Source: Saprospiraceae bacterium
GTDB lineage: Bacteria; Bacteroidota; Bacteroidia; Chitinophagales; Saprospiraceae
DNA length: 64,000 nt
Direction of reading: 5' to 3'
NCBI GenBank assembly: GCA_020628095.1
Contig: JAHDFP010000002.1
Span: forward strand, 186,001 to 250,000
The translations under genes were made by a program, and so were the position numbers. Below are positions 53,663 to 62,964 of this stretch, piece after piece; the stretch's first letter is position 1; each line of letters begins with the position of its first letter. The notes beneath the pieces are model-generated. The model saw nothing but the letters and a program-made list of their open reading frames with translations. It had not been told where the DNA came from and made no database searches.

Positions 53663-56428
53663 ATGCGTAATATCCTCTGTATTATAATCTTGCTAATAAT
53701 GACCTCTCAGATTCTGGTCAATGCTCAGAAAAAGATAATGTCGCCAAAGACCTATGATATCTGGAATAAAATAGAAAAGGTGCAAATATCTAATAATGGC
53801 GACTGGATCACTTATGTGCTCAAGCCAGGTAGGGGAGACCAGACTTTATATTTATATAACACCAGGGATTATAGCTCAGTGTCATTTGATAGAGGACATG
53901 ATGCGCGCTTTGATACAGATAATTTATTTATGGCCTATAAAGTGGGTCCAGCATTCGATACTATCCAAACACTTAAAAGGCAGAAAAAGAAAAAAGAAGA
54001 CTTTCCTAAAGACACGCTCATAATTTATTCTTTAGTAGATCAAGTCATAGAATCTATACCAGATATCAAAGAGTACAAACTCCCAGAAGAGCAGGGAGGC
54101 ATGATCGCTGTACGTCTCAATGATCGTGATAACAAAAAGGATACAACGCTCATAAAGAAAGAAGATTCTAATAATGGTGGCTTGCTGATGGTCAGGGATT
54201 ATCATCGGGATACCTTGTACCAGTTCTCCTATACTAAGGATTATATGTGGACAGAATCGGCTAATAAAATGCTTGTGCATGGACTAGGACCTGATACGAC
54301 TAATCATCCATCAGTTGTACTTTTCGATTTTGACTTGCGCCAGTCGGATACATTATATAATGAGGAAGGCAAGTATTCTAAGTTCAGTCTGTCTAAGGAA
54401 GGCGATGCTGTGGGCTTCCTGGCAGATCGTGACACAACTAAGGAAAAGGTCAGACCTATGGAATTATTCTTATGGAAGAAGGACAAAGGTATGGCTAAGC
54501 CCATTGCACACCCTAAGTCTTCTTTCTTACCAAAGGATTGGATGATAAATCATGCTAGCGATATCGTCTTTTCTGATAATGGAGAGCGTCTATATTTCGG
54601 TATAAGACCTATGCCACCAGAAGAGGATACCATGACGATAGAGGAAGATAAGGCCGTCGTTGAAGTCTGGAACTACAAGGACCCCCTCTTATACACCCAA
54701 CAAAACGTCAATGCCAAAAGAGAGTCAGAAAGGTCTTATGCGGTATTATATGATATGGCGACTGGTCGGTTTCATCAGATATCTGATCTTGCTGATTCTG
54801 AGTTTTCTTTAGATACCAAGCATACGTCGAGATATTTACTCACTTATGACGAAAAGCCTTATCAGCAATATCTGTCATGGGAAGGATACATATTTAGAGA
54901 TATATACTTATCAGATATAAAAACTGGAAAAAAGAAAAAGGTATTATCCAAGGTGCAAGGCTTTCCGAGGATGTCTCCATCAGAAAAATATATTTATTGG
55001 TATGATCGCGTGGATACATCATGGGTTACTTATGAAGTTACCACCGGTATCAAAAAAGCAGTGACTCAAGGTTCATTCTATGACGAACTCAATGATCGCC
55101 CGATGCCTCCTTACCCAAGTGGCTTTCTGCATTGGATAGATGATGATCGCTGGATGCTTATCTATGATCATTATGATGTCTGGAAAGTGGACCCGACTGG
55201 TCAGAAGGAATCCATCAATGTAACTCAAGGAAGACAGGCCAATATGAGATATCGTTATGTGAGATTGGATGATGATATCCGACAATTACCTTGGGACACC
55301 ACTATATTGCTCAAATCTTTTGACGATATAAATAAAACCTCCGGATATGCTAGTCTCCATCTGGGGACTAATATCGTCAAGAGTATAGAGCATGGGCCGT
55401 ATAACTATACCACCAGAATAACGAAAGCCAAGGAATCGGATGACATTATATTCACCAAACAAAATTTCCAGACCTTCCCTAATCTGATCCATGCATCTAA
55501 AGATTTTGATAGCCAAAAAGTGGTGACAGATGCCAATCCTCAGCAATCAGAGTATCGCTGGGGTAATATCGAACTCGTAGAGTGGGAAGATTATAATGGT
55601 AATATGGTCAAGGGGTTGTTACTCAAACCTGATGATTTTGACCCTGCCAAGAAGTATCCGATGATCGTCAATTTTTACGAAAAATCATCTAATCGACTCT
55701 ATAATCATAGCGCTCCAGAGCCTCATCGATCTACGATTAACTATTCTTATTATGTCAATAAGGGATATATCATTTTTAATCCTGATATAAAATATCAGAA
55801 TGGTTATCCTGGTCAAAGTTGTTATGACGCTGTCATGTCTGGTGTAGAAGCCATGATAGACAAGGGATATATAGATAAGGAAAGAATAGGTGTGCAAGGT
55901 CATAGCTGGGGCGGTTATCAGATCGCACACCTTGTGACTAAGACTGATATGTTCCGATGTGCAGAAGCTGGTGCCCCCGTCGTCAATATGGTCAGCGCCT
56001 ATGGAGGAATCAGATGGCGTACAGGTATGAGCCGAATGTTCCAATACGAAAGAACACAAAGTCGTCTAGGTGCGACCCTATGGGAAAAGCCAGAGTTATA
56101 TCTGGAGAATTCACCAATTTTCAATGTGGACAAAATAAATACGCCTGTACTTATTCTACATAATGATAAGGATGGGGCGGTGCCTTGGTATCAGGGTATT
56201 GAGTTTTTCGTGGCAATGAGAAGATTAGGTAAGCCAGCCTGGCTGCTCAACTATAACGAAGAACCGCACTGGCCTATCAAACGTCCTAATCGAATTGATT
56301 TCAATATAAGAATGGAACAATTCTTTGATCATTATCTGATGGATAAGCCGATGCCAGAGTGGATGAGTAAAGGTGTCCCTGCTGTACAAAAAGGGTATAA
56401 TTATGGCTTGGAAATGACTAGGGAGTAA
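53663..56428 (+). CDS. Secreted S9 (prolyl-oligopeptidase) family peptidase
   Basis: This 921-residue protein has a signal peptide (MRNILCIIILLIMTSQILVN). The N-terminal part is a WD/beta-propeller-like region (about 40-650). The C-terminal alpha/beta hydrolase has Ser748 in GHSWGGYQ, Asp837 in HNDKDGAVP and His869 in EEPHWP, an intact catalytic triad. It is an S9-type peptidase on the periplasmic or outer surface. The substrate is unknown. Its stop and the stop of the convergent PBP gene lie within one perfect 19-base palindrome. Confidence 0.92.
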   Translation: MRNILCIIILLIMTSQILVNAQKKIMSPKTYDIWNKIEKVQISNNGDWITYVLKPGRGDQTLYLYNTRDYSSVSFDRGHDARFDTDNLFMAYKVGPAFDTIQTLKRQKKKKEDFPKDTLIIYSLVDQVIESIPDIKEYKLPEEQGGMIAVRLNDRDNKKDTTLIKKEDSNNGGLLMVRDYHRDTLYQFSYTKDYMWTESANKMLVHGLGPDTTNHPSVVLFDFDLRQSDTLYNEEGKYSKFSLSKEGDAVGFLADRDTTKEKVRPMELFLWKKDKGMAKPIAHPKSSFLPKDWMINHASDIVFSDNGERLYFGIRPMPPEEDTMTIEEDKAVVEVWNYKDPLLYTQQNVNAKRESERSYAVLYDMATGRFHQISDLADSEFSLDTKHTSRYLLTYDEKPYQQYLSWEGYIFRDIYLSDIKTGKKKKVLSKVQGFPRMSPSEKYIYWYDRVDTSWVTYEVTTGIKKAVTQGSFYDELNDRPMPPYPSGFLHWIDDDRWMLIYDHYDVWKVDPTGQKESINVTQGRQANMRYRYVRLDDDIRQLPWDTTILLKSFDDINKTSGYASLHLGTNIVKSIEHGPYNYTTRITKAKESDDIIFTKQNFQTFPNLIHASKDFDSQKVVTDANPQQSEYRWGNIELVEWEDYNGNMVKGLLLKPDDFDPAKKYPMIVNFYEKSSNRLYNHSAPEPHRSTINYSYYVNKGYIIFNPDIKYQNGYPGQSCYDAVMSGVEAMIDKGYIDKERIGVQGHSWGGYQIAHLVTKTDMFRCAEAGAPVVNMVSAYGGIRWRTGMSRMFQYERTQSRLGATLWEKPELYLENSPIFNVDKINTPVLILHNDKDGAVPWYQGIEFFVAMRRLGKPAWLLNYNEEPHWPIKRPNRIDFNIRMEQFFDHYLMDKPMPEWMSKGVPAVQKGYNYGLEMTRE

Positions 56429-56433
56429 GTTAC

Positions 56434-58995
56434 TTACTCCTCATTATTTTCAAACTCGTCTTCTATTTCTGGTTTGTAGACTTTTACCTTTTTCATGACC
56501 GTACTGTCATTGAGTATAGGGCCTCCATATACTTTGGCGCAATCAAAATTAATCGTGTCCAGGTTTTCTGGCACATGAAATTTCATTCCTTGATTAAGTA
56601 AGATGTCTGGGTCAGATTCTAGTCTTCCCATGAGGTCCATATAATATGGCCTTGCCATCTGACTGCCATAACCATATCCTGGAGTGCGGAATTTGATCCA
56701 AGAATTTTCTCCACCTACCCATGTTCCTATGGCTAACTCCGGTGATATACCCATAAACCAACCATCTACAAAATCGTTGGTCGTTCCAGTCTTACCGCCG
56801 AAATCAGAATCTAATTTATACTTATGATCAGATGATGCATTTCTTAGAAGATTGACTACCGCATGGTTATGCTTTTCGTTGAGTGCTCGTCTATCGTCTA
56901 CTACAGGGGCATATATTAGTTTGCCTTTGCTATCTTCTATTTTGGTTATAAAGTTCGGTTTGACATAGATGCCATTGTTAGCAAAAGTGGCATAAGCGGC
57001 CGTCATCTCAAGTACATTAAGATCTGGTGTGCCCAATACAATAGATGGGTATGGAGGTATCTTGCTTTTAGCTATTCCCAGATTCTCTGCAAGACTTCTT
57101 ACATATTCTATGTTGCCTAGATCATTGATAAGCCATGCGGAGACAGAATTTTTGGATTTTTTTAGAGCCTCTGCCAGGCTTAGCCATTCTTGGGTATATT
57201 TCTTATCAGAGTTTTGTGGATACCATGCTTCTTGCAGACCCCACTGGTCGCCTGCTGGTATGCCATGTCTTATATCTTGTACTCTGAGGCATGGCGAATA
57301 AGCTCTCTGTATAGCTGCTGCATAGACAAACGGTTTGAATGTAGACCCCACCTGCCTATTAGTGCGTACATGGTCTAGCTTAAAGTATTTTTTGTTGAAT
57401 CCACCTACCCATGATTTAATATTTCCATTAGATGGATCGATGGATACAGAACCTATCTGCAGGTGCGCCTGATGATACCTTATAGAATCCATCGGCGACA
57501 TCGTTACTGTCTTTTCGCCTTGATTATTGTAGTCGAAGACTTTCATTTTTACGGGAGTGAGAAATACCTTGTTAGCTTTCTTTATTAGTTCGTTTCTTTT
57601 TGTCTTTAGCTCTTTCCATAGTGGATCGGTAAGCAACTCTCTATACCATTGATTTTGATTAGAGTTGATGTATCCTTCTCTTAGTAGTTTCTTGAGATAT
57701 CCAGGATTTTTTTCTTCATTAAGCATTCGTACGATATGCCTATTGTCAAATGAGACTTGAGGAATTTTTGCTTTGATTTTGTTGAATATATCGGACATCA
57801 TGGAAGACCGCATAGATTTGTACCTATCAGAGTTTCTTCTTTCTGAGGCTAAGAAGTCTTTTCGCCCTTTTAGCTGTTTCTCCCTTATGCTTTTATCTTT
57901 TTCCGTGGAAAATTTCCACACATCCCTTCCATTCCAGTCATTATCGAATTTGGTTTGCAATTCTTTCATGTGGGCGAAAGCCGATTCTTCGGCATGTCTT
58001 TGTATATCGCTATCTATAGTCGTGTATATACGCAACCCATCTTCCCATATATTATATGAGGTGCCATCTGGTTTTCTATATTTATCGGACTTAAATAGAT
58101 CACCTAAAAATTGCGTCAGTGAAGTTCTGAAATAAGGCGCCAGTCCTGTGTAATTGATAATTTGTTTGAAATTGGACAAATCAATGGGGGTGCCTCTTAG
58201 TGTTTCGTAGTCTTTTTGCGCAAGCAATTCATTTTTGACCATTTGCTTGAGCACTACATTTCTACGGGTTAAGGCGTTTTCTGGATTTAGTTTGGGGCAA
58301 AAGAGATTAGGACTTTTGAGTAGGCTTATAAGTACTGCCGATTCCTCCACAGACATCTGCCTTTGGTCCTTACCAAAATAGGTATTAGCAGCAGCACCTA
58401 CACCGAAAGAGTTATACCTGTACTCGTACTTATTGAGATACATGGATATAATTTCTTCTTTGGTATATCTTTTTTCGAACTGTACTGCGATAACCCATTC
58501 TTGCAACTTTTGCCATGCCCTCCTTACGAATGATCTAGAGCGATTAGTAAAAAATAGCTTGGATAATTGCTGGGTGATGGTACTGGCTCCGCCTCTCTTT
58601 CCTAGAAACAGTACCGCGCGTAAAGTTCCTTTAGGATCTATTCCACTATGTCTGTAAAATCTTTCGTCTTCGGTGGCCACGAGCGCGTCCACAAGAAATT
58701 TGTTCAATTCTTCAAAACCAAGGAGGCTCCTATTTTTTGAATAAGCACGACCAAGCTCTGATCCATCTGATGCTAGTATAAGCGTGGCTTGTTCGTATTT
58801 AGGATTTTCGAGTTGCTCTGTATCTGGCATCTTAGTATTAGCGATAAAAACAAAAAGTGCCGCTGAGAATAATAACCCGACTAAGAGTAATAACCATAAC
58901 CACTTGACTATAGAGGCTAAGATGGGTATGCCGTCTGAGGCTTGGTCTGCGGAGTTTTTGCCTTTCTTTTTGTTCTTACCTGATTTGGATGCCAT
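56434..58995 (-). CDS. Class A penicillin-binding protein, copy 2
   Basis: This 853-residue protein has a Lys-rich cytoplasmic N-terminus and a membrane anchor (about 30-52). GT51: Glu109 in VATEDERFYRHSGID and GGASTITQQLSK (135-146). Transpeptidase: Ser551-x-x-Lys554 (STFK), Ser614-Lys-Asn616 and Lys735-Thr-Gly737 (GGKTGTTN). All motifs are intact. A linker of about 170 residues (about 340-510) between the domains is long and Lys-rich. The upstream promoter-like site is a good Bacteroidota match. It diverges from the GH3-like gene. Confidence 0.93.
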   Translation of the reverse strand: MASKSGKNKKKGKNSADQASDGIPILASIVKWLWLLLLVGLLFSAALFVFIANTKMPDTEQLENPKYEQATLILASDGSELGRAYSKNRSLLGFEELNKFLVDALVATEDERFYRHSGIDPKGTLRAVLFLGKRGGASTITQQLSKLFFTNRSRSFVRRAWQKLQEWVIAVQFEKRYTKEEIISMYLNKYEYRYNSFGVGAAANTYFGKDQRQMSVEESAVLISLLKSPNLFCPKLNPENALTRRNVVLKQMVKNELLAQKDYETLRGTPIDLSNFKQIINYTGLAPYFRTSLTQFLGDLFKSDKYRKPDGTSYNIWEDGLRIYTTIDSDIQRHAEESAFAHMKELQTKFDNDWNGRDVWKFSTEKDKSIREKQLKGRKDFLASERRNSDRYKSMRSSMMSDIFNKIKAKIPQVSFDNRHIVRMLNEEKNPGYLKKLLREGYINSNQNQWYRELLTDPLWKELKTKRNELIKKANKVFLTPVKMKVFDYNNQGEKTVTMSPMDSIRYHQAHLQIGSVSIDPSNGNIKSWVGGFNKKYFKLDHVRTNRQVGSTFKPFVYAAAIQRAYSPCLRVQDIRHGIPAGDQWGLQEAWYPQNSDKKYTQEWLSLAEALKKSKNSVSAWLINDLGNIEYVRSLAENLGIAKSKIPPYPSIVLGTPDLNVLEMTAAYATFANNGIYVKPNFITKIEDSKGKLIYAPVVDDRRALNEKHNHAVVNLLRNASSDHKYKLDSDFGGKTGTTNDFVDGWFMGISPELAIGTWVGGENSWIKFRTPGYGYGSQMARPYYMDLMGRLESDPDILLNQGMKFHVPENLDTINFDCAKVYGGPILNDSTVMKKVKVYKPEIEDEFENNEE

Positions 58996-59022
58996 AGATT
59001 ATTTTAATAATAATACGAAATG

Positions 59023-59052
59023 CAAATGTACCCTAAGTTATATAAATAACAA
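59023..59052 (-). promoter_or_regulatory. Bacteroidota-type promoter before class A PBP copy 2
   Basis: On the minus strand, TTG, 19 bases and TACATTTG match the Bacteroides consensus TTG-N19-21-TAnnTTTG. The box ends 27 bases before the ATG. It is the best promoter match in the window. Confidence 0.65.
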
Positions 59053-59167
59053 ATAGTCATAATTAATAAAACCTTATATATCAGTATGTTATGATCGAAA
59101 ACTATTAATTAGATACTATATTGTTTCAATAACGACTTGGAGTATTATATTAGTACTAAGCAATTCC

Positions 59168-60682
59168 ATGTTTGACCTTACAGACATAGCATTATTTAAC
59201 TACTTCAAATGGAGACAAAAGAAGATAGAACGTGTCTTTGATAATCCAATTTCTTATCAAGAAAAAATTCTTCAACGATTAATCAAGCGTAATCAAGAGA
59301 CGGAGTTTGGTCGCGACCATGATTTTTCAAAAATAAAATCCACTAGTGACTACGTCAGAGCTATACCGATCAGATACTACGAAGATGTTTTTCCTTATGT
59401 AAATAAGATGCTAGATGGACAGCCTAATATATTGGTGAGTGATGAGGTCAATTGGTTTGCTAAGTCCTCAGGTACATCCAACGATCGCAGTAAGTATATT
59501 CCGGTTACAAAAAATTATTTGGTAAACGGTCATCTCAAATGTTGTTGGGATGCCGCTAGCTTTGTCTATCACGAAGATCCGAAAGCCAAGTTATTTGCTA
59601 ATAAAAGTCTGGTTATGTGTGGTAGTATAGAAAAGAATGAAAACGGCCTCATATTGGGTGATATATCTGCAATCAACATTTATAATTTTCCCAGAATAGG
59701 AAGACGGTTTTATACGCCAGAGTTCGAGACGGCGCTGCATCCTGATTGGGAATATAAGATCAAGAAGATGGCTACCACAGTGGCTAAGGAAAATGTAACC
59801 TTGTTAGCTGGTGTGCCTTCGTGGACTTTGGTTTTGATAAAAGAAATCTTGGAAGTCACAGGGGCATCTAATATCTCAGAGATATGGCCCAATCTTAGTT
59901 CTTATCTACATGGTGGCGTGGGGTTCGAACCCTATGAGGAGCAGTTCAGAAAAATGATCCCATCTGAGAAAGTAACCTTTAGAGAAGTCTACAATGCTTC
60001 AGAAGGATATTTCGCTATGCAAAATAACAGATCAGACAAAAGCATGGCACTAATGTGTGATCATGAGATTTTTTATGAGTTCATTCCATTAGAAGAAAAG
60101 TCTAAATCTGATCCATCAGTTCTGACCTTAGAAAAAGTGGAAGTAGATAAGGATTACATTATGGTGATATCTAATACATCGGGTCTTTATCGATATAGAC
60201 TCGGTGATGTGGTAAGATTTACGAGTCTAAGACCCTATAAGATTAAATATGTCGGAAGAGAAAGTGGATATATCAATGTCTTTGGCGAAGAAGTAAGCGA
60301 GAAAAATACCAATATGGCGATTGCCGAATGCGCTAATATGAATAACGTCAAGGTGAAAGATTATTTCGTCTGTCCATACTACATGACAGAGAAGGAAGCC
60401 GGTTATCACGAGTGGTTTATAGAATTTGATAAAGAAGATATAGACCTTGAGGCGTTTGAATACAAGCTGGATCAAAAGATGCGTATGCTCAATGCAGATT
60501 ATGATGCTAAAAGATCTTATGACCTTACCCTCAAATGTCTAAAAGTCAACGTCCTGCCTAAGAATACCATCGCCAACTATTTTAGGAACAAAGGAAAGTA
60601 CGGTGGTCAAAGCAAATTACCAAGACTACATAATGATCGATCTATACTCGATGCATTCCATGTTACGAGTAAGGCGATATAG
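59168..60682 (+). CDS. GH3 family acyl-acid-amido synthetase-like protein
   Basis: This 504-residue adenylate-forming protein is homologous to plant GH3 (auxin/jasmonate-amido synthetases), a family that is also common in Bacteroidota. Its AMP/ATP motifs are SSGTSNDRSKY (100-110), YNASEGYFA (near 275) and YRLGDVVRF (near 342). It would activate a carboxylic acid as an adenylate and couple it to an amine or amino acid. Neither substrate can be told from sequence. It stands alone between a divergent PBP gene and a convergent mscS gene. Confidence 0.9.
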   Translation: MFDLTDIALFNYFKWRQKKIERVFDNPISYQEKILQRLIKRNQETEFGRDHDFSKIKSTSDYVRAIPIRYYEDVFPYVNKMLDGQPNILVSDEVNWFAKSSGTSNDRSKYIPVTKNYLVNGHLKCCWDAASFVYHEDPKAKLFANKSLVMCGSIEKNENGLILGDISAINIYNFPRIGRRFYTPEFETALHPDWEYKIKKMATTVAKENVTLLAGVPSWTLVLIKEILEVTGASNISEIWPNLSSYLHGGVGFEPYEEQFRKMIPSEKVTFREVYNASEGYFAMQNNRSDKSMALMCDHEIFYEFIPLEEKSKSDPSVLTLEKVEVDKDYIMVISNTSGLYRYRLGDVVRFTSLRPYKIKYVGRESGYINVFGEEVSEKNTNMAIAECANMNNVKVKDYFVCPYYMTEKEAGYHEWFIEFDKEDIDLEAFEYKLDQKMRMLNADYDAKRSYDLTLKCLKVNVLPKNTIANYFRNKGKYGGQSKLPRLHNDRSILDAFHVTSKAI

Positions 60683-60687
60683 AAATA

Positions 60688-61512
60688 CTACTTACCGATA
60701 GGTCCTAATTCTACACCTTCCGAGTAAGCCGCCTTGATATTGTTTTCGTGAAATGCTTTTTTAATCAAACCTAAAATTTCGAACTGTGCTTCCCAAAGAT
60801 TATCAGGATTGATATAAGGACGCACGGCTATAACTATGTAATGTGTGTCGTATGTCTCAATACCGATTAGCGGTTTTGGATCCTTTAGCGCATATTGACT
60901 TCTGGATAGGGCACCTTCTATGATGGATTGAACGTTTGGATAACTTTCTTCGTATGGCATGTTGACATTCAGTTCTATTCTGATATTTCCTTGGCTAGAA
61001 AAGTTGGTGATGATATTATCCGTTATCTGACCATTAGGTATGATTAATGTTTCATCATTATGAGTCAGTAGGGTAGTATTAAATATCTGTATAGATGTCA
61101 CCTTGCCCAGATTATCTTCTATCTGCACCCAATCTCCGACTCGATAAGGTTTGATAAAAAGTATGGCTAGTCCAGAAGCAAAGTTTCCCAAAAACCCTTG
61201 CAATGCCATTCCGACCGCCAGACCCAGCGCAGCTAATAAGCCCAGTAGTGCCGTCATCTTAATACCTATAATACTGGCTGCAATCATGAATACCAGTATC
61301 TTAAGCATCGTCTCTACCATCGACTTGAGAAATTCTGATATCTCCATGTCCAGTCCTGACTTCTCTATTGCCTTACCAAACACCTGACTTAACTTAGTAG
61401 CGATCTTAAGACCTATCCATAAGACCAGTAACGCGGCTATTAACTTAGGTGCAAATACTACTGCCCAATCTTGCAGGTCCACTAAGTATTCTTTTATCTT
61501 CTCCTGATCCAT
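60688..61512 (-). CDS. mscS: Small-conductance mechanosensitive channel MscS
   Basis: This 274-residue protein has three TM helices (about 15-38, 70-90, 96-115). The pore helix is GLAVGMALQGFLGNFASGLAILF, with the Ala/Gly packing of MscS TM3 (core ALGLAVGMALQGFLGNFASG). The beta domain PYRVGDWVQIEDNLGKVTSI and the C-terminal alpha/beta domain are complete. It gates solute release on osmotic downshock. It has the standard length for the E. coli-type channel (286). Confidence 0.95.
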   Translation of the reverse strand: MDQEKIKEYLVDLQDWAVVFAPKLIAALLVLWIGLKIATKLSQVFGKAIEKSGLDMEISEFLKSMVETMLKILVFMIAASIIGIKMTALLGLLAALGLAVGMALQGFLGNFASGLAILFIKPYRVGDWVQIEDNLGKVTSIQIFNTTLLTHNDETLIIPNGQITDNIITNFSSQGNIRIELNVNMPYEESYPNVQSIIEGALSRSQYALKDPKPLIGIETYDTHYIVIAVRPYINPDNLWEAQFEILGLIKKAFHENNIKAAYSEGVELGPIGK

Positions 61513-61585
61513 GTCTATTTTTTTGTGGGTGCGAAAATAGTTATTGTCTCTTATTATAGCTGTTTTATGCCAAGGCTTAACAAAT

Positions 61586-61593
61586 TACCTTTG
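61586..61593 (+). promoter_or_regulatory. TAnnTTTG-type -7 box before the 101-residue unknown
   Basis: TACCTTTG matches the -7 consensus and lies 23 bases before the ATG. The -33 element is not clear. Confidence 0.4.
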
Positions 61594-61616
61594 TGCAGAA
61601 ATAGCACATAATTGTC

Positions 61617-61922
61617 ATGCAGGAAATAGTGAACAAAATAAGCACTGATCTGGATGTAAACTTATCCAGCCAGATGTCTGAGCAGCAGATTCTTATGCAT
61701 ATCGCAGATCGTGTAGAACAGTTACTCAAAGGTGACCCCGACCTCATGATGAGCTATCTCTATAGACTGGATGTGGAAGAAAAAAAAATCACTGCCGCCC
61801 TCAAAACCAGTCCAATGCCTGCTCATGTTACCTTCGCCCATCTCATCTGGGATCGTCAAAAACAACGGATGGCCTCTAAGAAAAAATATAAGCAAAATCC
61901 GATAGAAGGGTGGGAGTTGTGA
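61617..61922 (+). CDS. Conserved-looking small protein, unknown
   Basis: This 101-residue protein has no signal or membrane segment. It begins with helical, acidic segments (IVNKISTDLDVNL, EQQILMHIADRVEQLL) and ends in a basic tail (DRQKQRMASKKKYKQNP). I recognise short proteins like this in Bacteroidota as hypothetical proteins of the same size, with no known function. A clean promoter-like box and ATG support expression. Confidence 0.65.
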   Translation: MQEIVNKISTDLDVNLSSQMSEQQILMHIADRVEQLLKGDPDLMMSYLYRLDVEEKKITAALKTSPMPAHVTFAHLIWDRQKQRMASKKKYKQNPIEGWEL

Positions 61923-62019
61923 GGAGGTTATTGCACGTAGATTAAGCCTATGATCGTGACCTGATTATTACATATTTATGTTAAATTCATGTTATCTAAT
62001 AACAAAACAAAAAAACATC

Positions 62020-62487
62020 ATGGATACAACTTTGGAACAAAACATGGGCTATACAGATTCTAATATAGTTATTGACGCCCAATCCAAATCTTATTTAGAA
62101 ACCACAGCTAAGTGGGCATACTTTCTTTCTATTATCGGTTTCATTTTTATTGGTTTTATTGTTTTAGGAGGTATATTCTTTATGTTGTTCATGGGAGGTA
62201 TGGCTGCCTCATCTGCAGATGCTGGCTTAATGGGTGGCGTTGGATTTATAGGTATACTTTATCTACTTATTGGCTTGTTATATTTCCTTCCTATTCTATA
62301 TCTTTTTAGATTTTCTTCTAAGATGAAACAGGGTTTAAGAGACAATCATCAGGTGACAGTAACAGAGGCTTTTCTTAACCTTAAGAAGGTTTATAAGTTT
62401 TTCGGCATAATGACTATTATAGTTTTGGCGCTATATGTCGTCATGATTATTGGTACATTAATTTTTGGTGCGGCTTTAAGCATCTAA
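62020..62487 (+). CDS. DUF5362-like membrane protein
   Basis: The frame opens at 61978, but the ATG at 62020 (MDTTLEQNMGYTDSN) looks like the real start, giving 155 residues. The protein has a short polar N-terminus, then about four hydrophobic helices with SYLETTAKWAYFLSIIGFI, a Gly/Ala-rich second segment and a short amphipathic loop FRFSSKMKQGLRDNHQ. This is the layout of DUF5362 proteins. The end overlaps the convergent gene at 62476 by 12 bases. Confidence 0.8.
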   Translation: MDTTLEQNMGYTDSNIVIDAQSKSYLETTAKWAYFLSIIGFIFIGFIVLGGIFFMLFMGGMAASSADAGLMGGVGFIGILYLLIGLLYFLPILYLFRFSSKMKQGLRDNHQVTVTEAFLNLKKVYKFFGIMTIIVLALYVVMIIGTLIFGAALSI

Positions 62488-62904
62488 TCTATACTGCTGC
62501 ATATAGTTTGCCTTAAGCTGCAGTATTTTTCTTAGAAATTTTTTGTCTATTGTTCCGTTGAATGGGGCAGAGAGTTTTATATTTTCTTTGTGACCATATA
62601 TAAGGAGTTGCCCTCCGTTATGGTACGTATGCATATAGTGATATGGGACAAGCCATAGGTATATTTTCATGACGGATTGGAAGCCGACGATGAGACCTCC
62701 TTTTCTGTATTCTATATTGCAATATTTTGTATCTGCTGTTTTAGAGAGTAGATTGTATATTTTGTCAGTGGCTTCGATGATTTGTAGTTTCGACGAGCCG
62801 ACACCTTTCATTTTTATTCTCTCCAGTAATGAGAAAGAAGATCCTACTGTTTTTTGTATTAGCCTTTTGGTTTCGTAAGTAGGATATGTATAATCTATTA
62901 TCAT
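62476..62904 (-). CDS. Unknown 142-residue protein
   Basis: The protein has no signal or strong membrane segment apart from a mildly hydrophobic strand (MKIYLWLVPYHYMHTY). It is rich in Lys and Tyr. LLERIKMKGVGSSKLQIIEATDKIYNLL and GGLIVGFQSVMKIYLW suggest an alpha/beta domain, perhaps of the SRPBCC or PH-like class, but I recognise no family. The real start may be the ATG at 62904. It ends 12 bases into the DUF5362-like gene. Confidence 0.6.
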   Translation of the reverse strand: MIIDYTYPTYETKRLIQKTVGSSFSLLERIKMKGVGSSKLQIIEATDKIYNLLSKTADTKYCNIEYRKGGLIVGFQSVMKIYLWLVPYHYMHTYHNGGQLLIYGHKENIKLSAPFNGTIDKKFLRKILQLKANYMQQYRLDA

Positions 62905-62964
62905 GATTATACAATGTCATAGTATTACAAAATGTTGTGAAAAACTAGGGACTAACTCTTTGAT

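Noticed and set aside
53796-56163. Frames of 66-124 residues on both strands within the S9 peptidase
   Set aside because: All are contained in the S9 gene, whose complete propeller and triad explain the sequence.
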